DNA of 64,000 nt from Actinophytocola algeriensis. Lineage in GTDB: Bacteria; Actinomycetota; Actinomycetes; Mycobacteriales; Pseudonocardiaceae. Shown one piece after another: positions 1-8,919 of the stretch. How positions within the stretch are numbered: the stretch's first letter is position 1; each line of letters begins with the position of its first letter. The stretch covers positions 310,001 through 374,000 of the forward strand of contig NZ_JACHJQ010000011.1 of NCBI RefSeq assembly GCF_014203735.1, read 5' to 3'. Under the pieces are notes generated by a model. The model saw only the letters and a list, made by a program, of their open reading frames with translations, did not search any database and had not been told where the DNA came from. Made by a program: the position numbers and the translations under genes.

Positions 1-117
1 CAGGGCGGCCGCGGTCACGCCGACGGCTTCGAGAATCGGTCCTCGATTTCGCGTGTACCCGCCGCGCTCGATGAGGCTGTTGAGCATCTCCGCCAGCTTG
101 ACTTCCCTGTGGTCCAC
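1..117 (-). CDS. XRE-family helix-turn-helix regulator, N-terminal part (cut by window edge)
   Basis: Only the first 39 codons are present; the gene runs off the left edge. A GTG start at 117 is preceded on the minus strand by AGGGG five bases upstream. The peptide begins VDHREVKLAEMLNSL and continues through IERGGYTRNRGPILEAVGV to TAAAL at the edge. This resembles the first helices of actinobacterial XRE repressors that continue with SQYE/SQYT and a VSLDYL segment, which I recall from the family and cannot see here. It is divergent from the TIR gene, with 255 bases between the two starts, so it may regulate that gene. Identification rests on a short fragment. Confidence 0.55.
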   Translation of the reverse strand, partial: MDHREVKLAEMLNSLIERGGYTRNRGPILEAVGVTAAAL

Positions 118-372
118 TTGATCCCCCTAGGAGGAGGACCGCTTAACTCACGCCTTGTTCGGTTCGTTATTTAGGTGAGCTTTACAAGGCTGTAGTAGAG
201 CTGCACGGCCACGCTGGACATTGACGTTATCTGGCCTAATATAAACCAGCAGGCAAGCCAAACTACAGGGTCCACCAGGGATGGGTGGCAATTGTCAGTC
301 GCCGCCGCCCGCTGAGCTTGATTGACAAAAGTGGGACATCGTTCCGGGAGTATTTGTCTGGAGGGCGGATCG

Positions 373-2016
373 ATGATGGTAAGTGGCGACAACGAACACG
401 GAATCCATGTTGCGTCCAGGAATGATGCGTCCACGGTCAGGAACGACCTCTGTCGCGTCTTTGTTTCCTACGCACGGGTCGACGAGCCGCACCGGGTCCG
501 GTTGAACGTGCACCTCGCACCGTTGGTGCGGGAAGGGCTCATCGACCTCTGGAGCGACCGGGCCATCGCGCCCGGATCCGACTGGGAGCGGGACATCGAG
601 CGTGAGGTGGCCGTCGCGGACATCGTCCTGCTGTTGGTCACGCCGGATTTCGTCGCGTCCGTGTACTGCTTCGAGAAGGAGCTGGCCGAGGTGCTGCGCC
701 GCCACGAGGAGGACGGGGTGCTGATCCTCCCGGTGCTGGTGAAGCCGGTCGACCTCGCCACCATGCCGTTCGCGAAGTTCCAGGCGTTGCCGCTCGACCT
801 GCGGCCCGTCAGCGCGTGGCCGGACCCCGACGAGGCCTGGCTGCAGGTGGCGCGCGGCATCCGCCAGGCCGTCGACGACATCTCCCGCGGCCGCGTGTCC
901 TTCCCGGCCCAGCGCACCGACGAACCGCGGACGACCCTCGGTCGCGAACCGCACGCCTACTACGGCACCGGCAATTGCGTCGTGGACGGGCCGGTCGCCG
1001 ACGTCGAATGGGTGCCGCTCAACGAGGACGTCGACGACACGCGGTTCGACAACCTCGTCCCGCTGAACCGCCGCCACCGGGCGCGGTCGGACGGGCCGCG
1101 GCGCGCGCACTTCCGGTTCGGGATCGACCTCATCGCCGAGAACCTGTTCCACAGTGCCCGCAAGCACTTCCACGCCGGCGTGCCCGCGCTCGCGTTCGGG
1201 TGCGCACGCCTGGGTGACGTGCTCGCGTCCCATTACCCGTACGCGTTCGAAGCGCACGAAGGGGACGAGTGGGCCTTCCTCGCCCAGTCCCTGTTCTACC
1301 TGCCCTACCGGCAGAACAAAGCGCTGCTCGACGCCACCCTCCAGCGCATCCGCAAGCGGCTCGCCATCAACAGCAACTGTCCCGACGCCGGCCGGGCAGC
1401 GCTGCTGCTGGCCGTCGCGAACCTCTACCAGGACCTCGGCAAGTGGGCCACCGCTGAGGAGCTGTACGACCAGGTGCTCGCGCACAAGCCGGCGCCGTTC
1501 ATGCAGGTGGCGGCGATCCGGCGGCGGGCGGTGGGGCGGATCTTCCGCGGCGCGACCCACCAGGCGATGGAACGTGACTTCCGCCGTGTCGGCGACTACG
1601 AGACCAGCGCCGACCTGGCCGTCTCCCTCGCCATCTCGCAAGGCTGGTGGCACCTCGCGCACGCACGCCCAGAACAGGCGCTCCGGCTGCTGGAGCCGTT
1701 CGACGACGACGAGGCCGTGCACAGCCCGCACAACTCGATCGAGTTGAAGCTCACCCAGGCGTCCGCGCTGATCGCGCTCGGGCTGGGCTGCGGCGCGCAG
1801 CTGCGGTTCGTCGAGGAGCGGGCCAGGGGAACAGCTCACCTGCGGCCGGTGTTCACCGAGTACATAGCGCCGCTGATACTCAGCACGCGGCTGGCCGACG
1901 CGGTCGAGTCGCACGCCGGAACCGTGGTCGCGCCCGCTGGGCTGGACGCCACGGCGGACGCGTTGCTCACCGCGCGGGGGACGACGGTCGCGGGGCGGCC
2001 GATCTGGGTGGACTGA
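373..2016 (+). CDS. TIR-domain protein with TPR-like C-terminal region
   Basis: 547 aa from ATG 373, which has GGAGGG seven bases upstream; an in-frame TTG at 322 has no ribosome site. Residues about 28-165 are a TIR domain: the first strand reads VFVSY (near residue 30), then a SPDF-like loop (VTPDFVASVYCFEKE) that places a conserved Cys and Glu (E101 or E103) where TIR NADases keep the catalytic Glu. Residues about 240-500 are helical, with TPR-like stretches (AALLLAVANLYQDLGKWATA). Bacterial TIR domains are known NAD-cleaving effectors or scaffolds; which applies here is not visible. It lies directly upstream of groES, where related genomes as I recall carry tsaD, and next to an XRE regulator, so the pair looks like an inserted accessory module. 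No transmembrane segment is seen. Confidence 0.75.
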   Translation: MMVSGDNEHGIHVASRNDASTVRNDLCRVFVSYARVDEPHRVRLNVHLAPLVREGLIDLWSDRAIAPGSDWERDIEREVAVADIVLLLVTPDFVASVYCFEKELAEVLRRHEEDGVLILPVLVKPVDLATMPFAKFQALPLDLRPVSAWPDPDEAWLQVARGIRQAVDDISRGRVSFPAQRTDEPRTTLGREPHAYYGTGNCVVDGPVADVEWVPLNEDVDDTRFDNLVPLNRRHRARSDGPRRAHFRFGIDLIAENLFHSARKHFHAGVPALAFGCARLGDVLASHYPYAFEAHEGDEWAFLAQSLFYLPYRQNKALLDATLQRIRKRLAINSNCPDAGRAALLLAVANLYQDLGKWATAEELYDQVLAHKPAPFMQVAAIRRRAVGRIFRGATHQAMERDFRRVGDYETSADLAVSLAISQGWWHLAHARPEQALRLLEPFDDDEAVHSPHNSIELKLTQASALIALGLGCGAQLRFVEERARGTAHLRPVFTEYIAPLILSTRLADAVESHAGTVVAPAGLDATADALLTARGTTVAGRPIWVD

Positions 2017-2036
2017 TTGTCACGCGAGCACCCTCG

Positions 2037-2071
2037 TTGCACGGTTAGCAGTCGCATGGGTAGAGTGCCAA
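2037..2071 (+). promoter_or_regulatory. groESL promoter with CIRCE operator (HrcA site)
   Basis: TTAGCAGTC (2045-2053), nine bases, GAGTGCCAA (2063-2071) matches the CIRCE inverted repeat TTAGCACTC-N9-GAGTGCTAA at 16 of 18 arm positions. It overlaps a plausible sigma-70-type promoter: TTGCAC at 2037-2042, 18-base spacer, TAGAGT at 2061-2066. HrcA binding here would repress groES-groEL without stress. The operator is seen directly; HrcA control is known for actinobacterial groESL. Confidence 0.85.
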
Positions 2072-2180
2072 ACGTACGGCGCCGACACCGCCCCGGCACC
2101 CGCGACGGCGGGGTGGCAGGAGCCGATAGCACAACTGGTAACTGCCAACGCTTTCGAAAAGACCCGTGGAGGTCATCGCG

Positions 2181-2474
2181 GTGAGCGTGAACATCAAGCC
2201 GCTCGAGGACAAGATTGTTGTCCAGGCGAGCGAGGCCGAGGCCACGACTGCCTCGGGCCTCGTCATTCCGGACACTGCCAAGGAGAAGCCCCAGGAGGGC
2301 AAGGTCCTGGCTGTTGGCCCGGGCCGAATCGACGACAACGGCAACCGCGTCCCCCTGGACGTGGCAGTCGGTGACGTCGTCATCTACTCCAAGTACGGCG
2401 GCACCGAGGTCAAGTACAACGGTGAGGACTACCTGATCCTCTCCGCCCGCGACGTGCTGGCCGTCGTCAACTGA
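2181..2474 (+). CDS. groES: Co-chaperonin GroES
   Basis: 97 aa from GTG 2181, with GGAGG eight bases upstream. The protein starts [15 protein letters not shown] and has the mobile-loop region ([22 protein letters not shown]) and the roof/C-terminal motif [14 protein letters not shown]. It caps the GroEL cage during ATP-driven folding in the cytoplasm. The length is normal for the family. It heads the groES-groEL operon under the CIRCE operator, 82 bases before groEL, with a strong hairpin in the gap. Confidence 0.97.
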   Translation: MSVNIKPLEDKIVVQASEAEATTASGLVIPDTAKEKPQEGKVLAVGPGRIDDNGNRVPLDVAVGDVVIYSKYGGTEVKYNGEDYLILSARDVLAVVN

Positions 2475-2490
2475 CGCCTGGCGTTAGTCA

Positions 2491-2539
2491 CACACTGCGC
2501 CCCGGTGGCCCCCTTCCGGGGGTCCCGGGGCGTTGTGTG
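2491..2539 (+). terminator. Intercistronic hairpin between groES and groEL
   Basis: CACAC (2491-2495) pairs with GTGTG (2535-2539), GCCCCGG (2499-2505) with CCGGGGC (2525-2531), and an inner GCCCCC/GGGGGT stem closes over TTCC. There is no T-run, so it is more likely an mRNA-stability or partial-termination element that sets the groES:groEL ratio than a full terminator. Confidence 0.6.
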
Positions 2540-2553
2540 TCCGAGAAAGGTAG

Positions 2554-4194
<1,641 letters not shown>

Positions 4195-4213
4195 TCCCGT
4201 AGTACCTGGCAGA

Positions 4214-4272
4214 ACACGAAGAACGCCGCGTCCCGGTCGCTTTCCCCCGACCGGACGCGGCGTTCTTCGTGT
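4214..4272 (+). terminator. Bidirectional terminator between groEL and whiB
   Basis: A near-perfect long inverted repeat: the arm from ACACGAAGAACGCCGCGTCC (from 4214) is matched by its reverse complement ending at 4272, with loop TTTCCCCC. It lies 19 bases after groEL and 15 bases beyond the end of the convergent whiB gene, so it can stop transcription from both sides. Confidence 0.85.
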
Positions 4273-4287
4273 GTTCCGCAGTCCCTG

Positions 4288-4587
4288 CTAGTTCGCCACA
4301 GCCAACGTGCGCTTCTCCAACTTGATGATGGCTTCCCGCTCACCCTCGGAGAGGCCACCCCAGATCCCGTACGGCTCGTGCACCGCCAGCGCGTGGCGCC
4401 GGCACAACTCCAGCACGGGGCAGGCCTGGCAGACCGCCTTCGCTCTGGCTTCGCGCCGGGCCCGTGCCGGGCCGCGTTCACCGTCCGGGTGGAAAAAGAA
4501 CGCACTGTCCATGCCGCGGCAAGAACCCTCGAGCTGCCAGTCCCACACGTCTGCGTTGGGACCCGGGAGCCTCCGAGTGTCTGCCAT
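4288..4587 (-). CDS. whiB3: WhiB-family iron-sulfur regulator, WhiB3/WhiD type
   Basis: 99 aa. The four cluster cysteines are C23, C53, C56 and C62 (AVCQACPVLELC), followed by the turn motif GIWGG at 74-78. The N-terminal run LPGPNADVWDWQL and the segment FFHPDGERG match what I recall of mycobacterial WhiB3 and Streptomyces WhiD. Such proteins hold a [4Fe-4S] cluster sensitive to NO/O2 and act with sigma factor region 4. The position, convergent to groEL1 and upstream of bldM/sigD, is the conserved one for this orthologue. Synteny supports the name strongly. Confidence 0.92.
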   Translation of the reverse strand: MADTRRLPGPNADVWDWQLEGSCRGMDSAFFFHPDGERGPARARREARAKAVCQACPVLELCRRHALAVHEPYGIWGGLSEGEREAIIKLEKRTLAVAN

Positions 4588-4810
4588 GGTGACCGCCTCC
4601 CTCGCCGGATGTTCGCACTACCGGCTACTCCATTCGGTGCAGCGGGACCAACGCTAGAACCGCGCCAAAGCTTGTTCAAGGGTGATCGACTCATTGATCA
4701 GGCATTTCAGCCGATCGGTGCACCACCTCCACGCTGCGTATTCGTCGATCCAGTTGCCGGACACCCGTGATCACCCGACGATGGGAGGGTTGGCGACGAA
4801 GGAGGCGTCC

Positions 4811-5776
4811 GTGGGCGATCATGGCCGAGTCCTTGACGCGGTCATCGGGTCGACGGCACAGCAGGAGGAGGAGACGCTTCCTGTCGCGGCCGTCGCCCGC
4901 AGGCTCGGGGTGGCACCCGCGACCCTGCGCACCTGGGACCGCCGCTACGGCATCGGGCCGCGCGCACACACGACGGGCAGGCACCGCAGGTACACCCACG
5001 CGGACATCGGCAGGCTGGAGCTGATGCAGCAGGCGCTGCTGCGCGGCGCCACGCCGGCCGAGGCCGCGTCCTACGCACTGCGTGCGACCGCGCCACCCGA
5101 CCCGCCGGAGGTCGTGGCGCCCAGGGAGGGCGGCACGTCGCTGCTGCGCGAGTTCAGCACCCGGTCGGCGTCGGTGCTCGGCCTGTCCCGCGCCGCGATG
5201 GCCATGGACACGGTCGCCACCCAGCAGCTCATCGCCGACAGCATCGACGCGCTCGGGGTCGTGGCGGTGTGGAACGACGTGCTCAGACCCGTGCTGGCGG
5301 CGCTGGCGAGCCGGTGGGAGCAGTCGGGGGAGTGCGTCGAGGTCGAGCATCTCGTCCACGAGTGCACGCTGGCCGCGGTGATCGGCGCGACCCCGATGGT
5401 GACCGCCCCGCGCAACCCGCGGCCGGTGCTGCTGTGCTGCGCGCCGGACGAGCAGCACAGCCTTCCCCTCTATGTACTGCGCGCGGCGCTCGCCCGCGAG
5501 GGGATCGGCACGCAGATGCTGGGCGCGGCGCTGCCGGCCTCGGCCCTGGCCGCGGCGGTGCGCCGGACCGGTCCGGCCGCGGTGGCGGTGTGGGCGCAGC
5601 TGCCGGGGCTGGCGCGGGCGTCGCTGTTCGACGAGGTGCCGAGGACACGACAGCGGGTGCGGCTGTTCGCGTGCGGGCCGGGCTGGTTCACGACGGATCT
5701 GCCGGACCGGGTCGACCGGCTGGAGGACCTCGCGGACGCGGTGGGCCGGATCGAGTCGCTCGTTGGCGCCGGCTGA
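4811..5776 (+). CDS. MerR-type regulator with cobalamin-binding-like domain (CarH/LitR-like)
   Basis: 321 aa from GTG 4811, which has GAAGGAGG five bases upstream; an ATG at 4781 is an alternative. Residues about 20-90 are a MerR DNA-binding domain (LPVAAVARRLGVAPATLRTWDRRYG). The C-terminal part resembles the B12-binding unit of CarH photoreceptors: it has the W-x9-E-H signature (W169, E179-H180) and an E-x-H motif (E214, H216) where the lower axial His of the corrin site sits; the usual Gly after it is Pro (EQHSLP). Cobalamin binding and light sensing are therefore plausible but unproven. No carotenoid or photolyase genes lie nearby. It sits between whiB and the TPR gene, a position that I do not recall being occupied by a MerR gene in Mycobacterium. 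Confidence 0.75.
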   Translation: MGDHGRVLDAVIGSTAQQEEETLPVAAVARRLGVAPATLRTWDRRYGIGPRAHTTGRHRRYTHADIGRLELMQQALLRGATPAEAASYALRATAPPDPPEVVAPREGGTSLLREFSTRSASVLGLSRAAMAMDTVATQQLIADSIDALGVVAVWNDVLRPVLAALASRWEQSGECVEVEHLVHECTLAAVIGATPMVTAPRNPRPVLLCCAPDEQHSLPLYVLRAALAREGIGTQMLGAALPASALAAAVRRTGPAAVAVWAQLPGLARASLFDEVPRTRQRVRLFACGPGWFTTDLPDRVDRLEDLADAVGRIESLVGAG

Positions 5777-6026
5777 AGATCAGGACCGGTCCCGGGGCCG
5801 TCCGGTTAGCGTCCGGTCACCCGCTGGGGGTGTCGTGAAGGGCGCGTTCCAGACGCGCTTTCAAGGCGTCCGGCGGGTCCCCACAGCTCCTGACCAGTCG
5901 CGTGGTCCCTGGCCGGAGCCGGACGCCCGGAATTGTCGGTGCTGCCCGATACGCTGGATTCCTGGGCAGGCGGCGCCCACCACGGTGCCCACCACAAGCC
6001 CGCCCACCACAAGACTGGGGAGCTTC

Positions 6027-6806
6027 GTGACCACGCTCGAGCAGGCGGCGTTCGGCGACCGGCCCGACCTCGTCGTGACCGCCACGCCGGCACTGCCCCG
6101 CGACCGGTGGCTGGCCGCGGTGGTGCTCGGCGCGCAGGGCCACTACGCGCGCGCCGCGACCCTCCTGCACGACCTCACCCGCCGCCCCGACGACCTCGGC
6201 GCGCTGGCCTCGGCGACCCTCGCCTCCCACCGCCGCCAGCTGGGTGGCCACGCGGCCGCCAGAAGGCACGACGCGCGGGCCATCGCGACCGCGACCACCG
6301 ACGAGGCCAGAGCCGACGCGCTGCTGGGCCTCGCCGCCGACGCCGTGGGCACGGGAAGGCTCGGTGAAGCGCGGAAGCTCGCCGACCGCGTCCCGCTGAC
6401 GACCTGGCGCGCCAGGGTCCGCCACGGCTGGGTCTCGGCCGAGATCTGCTTGAGCGCCGGTGGAGCGGCGCTGCCCCACGCGGAGCGGGCGCTCGGTGAG
6501 TCGAAGGCCATCCGGCACCGCGTCAAGTCCGAGATCGTGCTCGCCGCCGCGCTGTCCGGTACTGAACCGGTCATGGCCCGAAAGCTGGTCACCCGCGCGC
6601 GGGACGACGCTACGGATCTGCACCTGTCGTCGCTGGTCTGGCCCGCGTCACTGCTCCTGGCCGAGGTAGACCCGTCCGAGTCATCCCGGCACACCCGTAA
6701 CGCGGCACTCGTCTTGCACGGTCTGTTACTGAGGACCGATCCACGTGGGCGTGAGCTCGCCGAACGCTCTCCGTGGGTACCCGACCCCGCTGGCCCAACC
6801 GGGTGA
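6027..6806 (+). CDS. TPR-like protein of the whiB-sigD region (Rv3415c-type)
   Basis: 259 aa from GTG 6027 with GGGGAG just upstream. It is all-helical and Ala/Arg-rich with repeated degenerate TPR-like helix pairs (LAAVVLGAQGHYARAATLL; ADALLGLAADAVGTGRLGEA). It has no signal peptide or membrane segment and no catalytic motif. A hypothetical protein of similar size lies at this place next to whiB3/sigD in mycobacteria (Rv3415c, from memory). It ends 121 bases before bldM. Function unknown. Confidence 0.8.
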   Translation: MTTLEQAAFGDRPDLVVTATPALPRDRWLAAVVLGAQGHYARAATLLHDLTRRPDDLGALASATLASHRRQLGGHAAARRHDARAIATATTDEARADALLGLAADAVGTGRLGEARKLADRVPLTTWRARVRHGWVSAEICLSAGGAALPHAERALGESKAIRHRVKSEIVLAAALSGTEPVMARKLVTRARDDATDLHLSSLVWPASLLLAEVDPSESSRHTRNAALVLHGLLLRTDPRGRELAERSPWVPDPAGPTG

Positions 6807-6927
6807 CGGCGGTCGCTCGGACATCTGGGCGAACTGGTCAGCAGATTTACCACCAGATCGTGTCAAGGTTCGCCCCGAAGCGTCCGATAGGGAGTAGTAC
6901 GTCACTCGGCTGCAGGAAGGAGTCCCC

Positions 6928-7524
6928 GTGACGACGGTCTTGATTTGCGACGACCGCCGCGGCGTGCGGGAAGGATTGACCCGTGTCATGTCCGCGGTTC
7001 CAGGGGTTAGTCGCATCGACTGCGTAGCGCACGGTGACGAGCTGCTCGCCCGCTTCTCCCGTGCGCCGGTCGACGTCGTGCTCGTCGGCACCCAGCGTGC
7101 GGTCCCCACAGGTGTGGAGGCAACCCGGCGCCTGGTCTCGGCGAACCCGGCGGCGAACGTCATCGTGTTCGGTGCACCGGACGACGCGGGCAGCATCGCG
7201 GCCGCCATCGCGGGCGGTGCGCGTGGTTACCTCCGGTGGGACGCCTCCCGTCCCGAGCTGGTCGCCGCGCTCGCGCACACGCTGGCGAGCACGTCGGTGC
7301 CCGCACCCCGGCAGCCGTCCGACCCCGGTGTCCAGCTCACCGACCGGGAGCTGCAGGTGCTGCGCGGCATGGCGATGGGCAAGAGCAACGGTCAGATCGG
7401 GCGGGAGCTGTACCTGTCCGAGGACACGGTGAAGACGCACGCGCGTCGCCTGTTCCGCAAGCTCGGCGTGCGGGACCGGGCGCAGGCCGTGGCGCACGGC
7501 TTCCGCCGGGGGCTCGTCTCCTAG
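6928..7524 (+). CDS. bldM: BldM-type atypical response regulator (LuxR HTH)
   Basis: 198 aa from GTG 6928 (AAGGAG upstream). It has an N-terminal receiver-like domain (1-120) and a C-terminal LuxR/FixJ HTH (about 130-195; LTDRELQVLRGMAMGKSN, then LSEDTVKTHARRLFRKLG). The HTH and the gene order whiB-bldM-sigD-guaB match Streptomyces BldM, which controls development as a homodimer or with WhiI. The acidic pair D8-D9 is present, but the phosphoacceptor position 54 is Gly (VVLVGTQRAVP) and the conserved Lys is absent (RWDASRP), so phosphorylation is not expected. Control is probably by abundance or partner binding. Confidence 0.9.
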   Translation: MTTVLICDDRRGVREGLTRVMSAVPGVSRIDCVAHGDELLARFSRAPVDVVLVGTQRAVPTGVEATRRLVSANPAANVIVFGAPDDAGSIAAAIAGGARGYLRWDASRPELVAALAHTLASTSVPAPRQPSDPGVQLTDRELQVLRGMAMGKSNGQIGRELYLSEDTVKTHARRLFRKLGVRDRAQAVAHGFRRGLVS

Positions 7525-7534
7525 GCTCTGCTGT

Positions 7535-8206
7535 GTGACGTCAGTCGGTGGGTCCGGTGCGACCGGGCCAGGTGGGACCGGAGTGCGTGGAAACGGGTCT
7601 GGCGACAGGGATGGGTCTGCCAGGCCCTCTTCCGCTGATGAGGGGTCAGCGGACGTCGCGAGGGGCGAGTACGACCAGGACGAGTACGGCGAGTACGTCG
7701 TGCGGCCGTGGTGGGCCAGGACGTCGACGCTCGTCGTCGCCGTCGTAGTCCTGTTCGTCGTGTCCGGGGCAGTCACCGCGTGGTTGCGGATCTCCGACCT
7801 GCGAGAACAGGTCGACACCCTCGAAGCGCAAACGTTTGCGGCCGAGTCCGCCCGGCAGGACGCGATCCTCCTCGCGGAGGACCTCGCCACCTACGACTAC
7901 CGCGACCTCGGGGGTAATTTCCGCCACGTCGCGGCACGCGCCACCGACCGGTTCGCGGGCCAGCTCAGCACGCTGACCGAAGAGCTGGGCCCCGAGCTGC
8001 AGCAGACCCGCGCGGTCGCGACAGCCACCGCCCGGTCGGCCGGGGTGGTACGCGCCGACACCGCGAAAGCCGTGGTCATGGTGTTCGTCGACCAGACCGT
8101 CACCAACACGAAGTCGCCAGAGCCCAGGGTGGAGCGGAGCAGGATGGAGCTCACCCTGGTCCGGGACGACGGTGTGTGGCGGTTAGACCAGGCGGGGGAA
8201 CTCTGA
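7535..8206 (+). CDS. Single-pass membrane protein, Mce-associated (Mas)-like
   Basis: 223 aa from GTG 7535; no clear ribosome site, so the start is approximate. It has a cytosolic acidic and Gly-rich N-terminus (1-60), one transmembrane segment (about 64-86, TLVVAVVVLFVVSGAVTAWL), then a coiled region and a compact extracytoplasmic domain ending MELTLVRDDGVWRLDQAGEL. This layout is that of the two Mce-associated proteins at 62.6-63.7 kb, which share the VxVFVDQ...V...R...L pattern and the W-x-(I/L) ending. It lies between bldM and sigD, away from any mce gene. Role unknown; it may stabilise an envelope complex. Confidence 0.75.
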   Translation: MTSVGGSGATGPGGTGVRGNGSGDRDGSARPSSADEGSADVARGEYDQDEYGEYVVRPWWARTSTLVVAVVVLFVVSGAVTAWLRISDLREQVDTLEAQTFAAESARQDAILLAEDLATYDYRDLGGNFRHVAARATDRFAGQLSTLTEELGPELQQTRAVATATARSAGVVRADTAKAVVMVFVDQTVTNTKSPEPRVERSRMELTLVRDDGVWRLDQAGEL

Positions 8207-8322
8207 CGTGTCCCTTCCGGCCGCAAGGGCGCCGATTGTGTTGCGCGGTACGGTGGGTGACACCTCCGTGAGTGACGGCACAGTCCCCTCGGGGTGTGAC
8301 ATGGAACTGACCGTACCTGCAC

Positions 8323-8348
8323 GTAACGTTGAGGCTGCTCGCTGCGAT
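8323..8348 (+). promoter_or_regulatory. Possible SigD-type promoter at the sigD start
   Basis: GTAACG (8323-8328), 16 bases, CGAT (8345-8348) fits the SigD consensus I recall from M. tuberculosis (GTAACG-N16-CGAT), suggesting autoregulation. The CGAT overlaps the ATG at 8347, so if used the mRNA would start downstream of that ATG and the real start codon would be TTG 8356 or later. Confidence 0.35.
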
Positions 8349-8919
8349 GACCACATTGGGGGACGGACTGGACGCTTCTGTAGGCGCTGCCGTCGACGGT
8401 GATCCACGTGCCATTGACCGTGTGCTTGCGTCAATCCGGCCCCTTGTCGTGCGGTATTGCCGCGCGCGGGTAGGCAGGCAGGAGCGATCCTTCGCTTCGG
8501 CGGACGACGTCGCACAGGAGGTGTGTCTCGCGGTGCTAACGGCATTGCCCAGCTACCGCGACCAGGGACGACCGTTCCTGGCCTTCGTGTACGGCATCGC
8601 CGCGCACAAGGTGGCTGACGCGCACCGTGCGGCAGGGCGTAACCGATCCGAGCCCGTTGCCGACGTACCGGATGAGCCCGAGACCGACGCCGGGCCCGAG
8701 CAGCGTGCCATGCAACAGGACCTGAGCCGCCGGATGCGGGACCTGCTCGACGTACTACCCGACAAGCAGCGTGACATCGTGCTGCTGCGAGTGGTGGTCG
8801 GGCTCTCGGCCGAAGAGACAGCGGAGGCGATCGGCTCCACCCCGGGTGCGGTACGGGTGGCTCAACACCGGGCCCTCGCCCGGTTGCGGAAGACTCTGTC
8901 AGCGGAGGAGGTGGTCTGA
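8347..8919 (+). CDS. sigD: ECF-type sigma factor SigD
   Basis: 190 aa from ATG 8347. Region 2 spans about 30-95 (IRPLVVRYCRARVG, then DDVAQEVCLAVLTALPSYRD and FVYGIAAHKVADAHR). Region 4 spans about 125-180 (LPDKQRDIVLLRVVVGLSAE, then STPGAVRVAQHRALARLR). These match recalled M. tuberculosis SigD closely, as does the N-terminal MTxxGxxLDA. It directs RNA polymerase to stationary-phase/chaperone-type promoters in mycobacteria. It is immediately followed (no gap) by its anti-sigma factor gene. ATG 8347 is chosen by homology; see the overlapping promoter entry for the alternative. Confidence 0.93.
   Translation: MTTLGDGLDASVGAAVDGDPRAIDRVLASIRPLVVRYCRARVGRQERSFASADDVAQEVCLAVLTALPSYRDQGRPFLAFVYGIAAHKVADAHRAAGRNRSEPVADVPDEPETDAGPEQRAMQQDLSRRMRDLLDVLPDKQRDIVLLRVVVGLSAEETAEAIGSTPGAVRVAQHRALARLRKTLSAEEVV

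Noticed and set aside
295-1914. 539-aa open frame opposite the TIR gene, and similar long antisense frames across the window
   Set aside because: They mirror high-GC coding genes in the opposite strand, are Arg/Gly/His-rich without domains, and lack start signals.
8208-8402. 64-aa frame upstream of sigD
   Set aside because: Overlaps the sigD start and promoter region, no ribosome site, Arg/Cys-rich end typical of out-of-frame reading.
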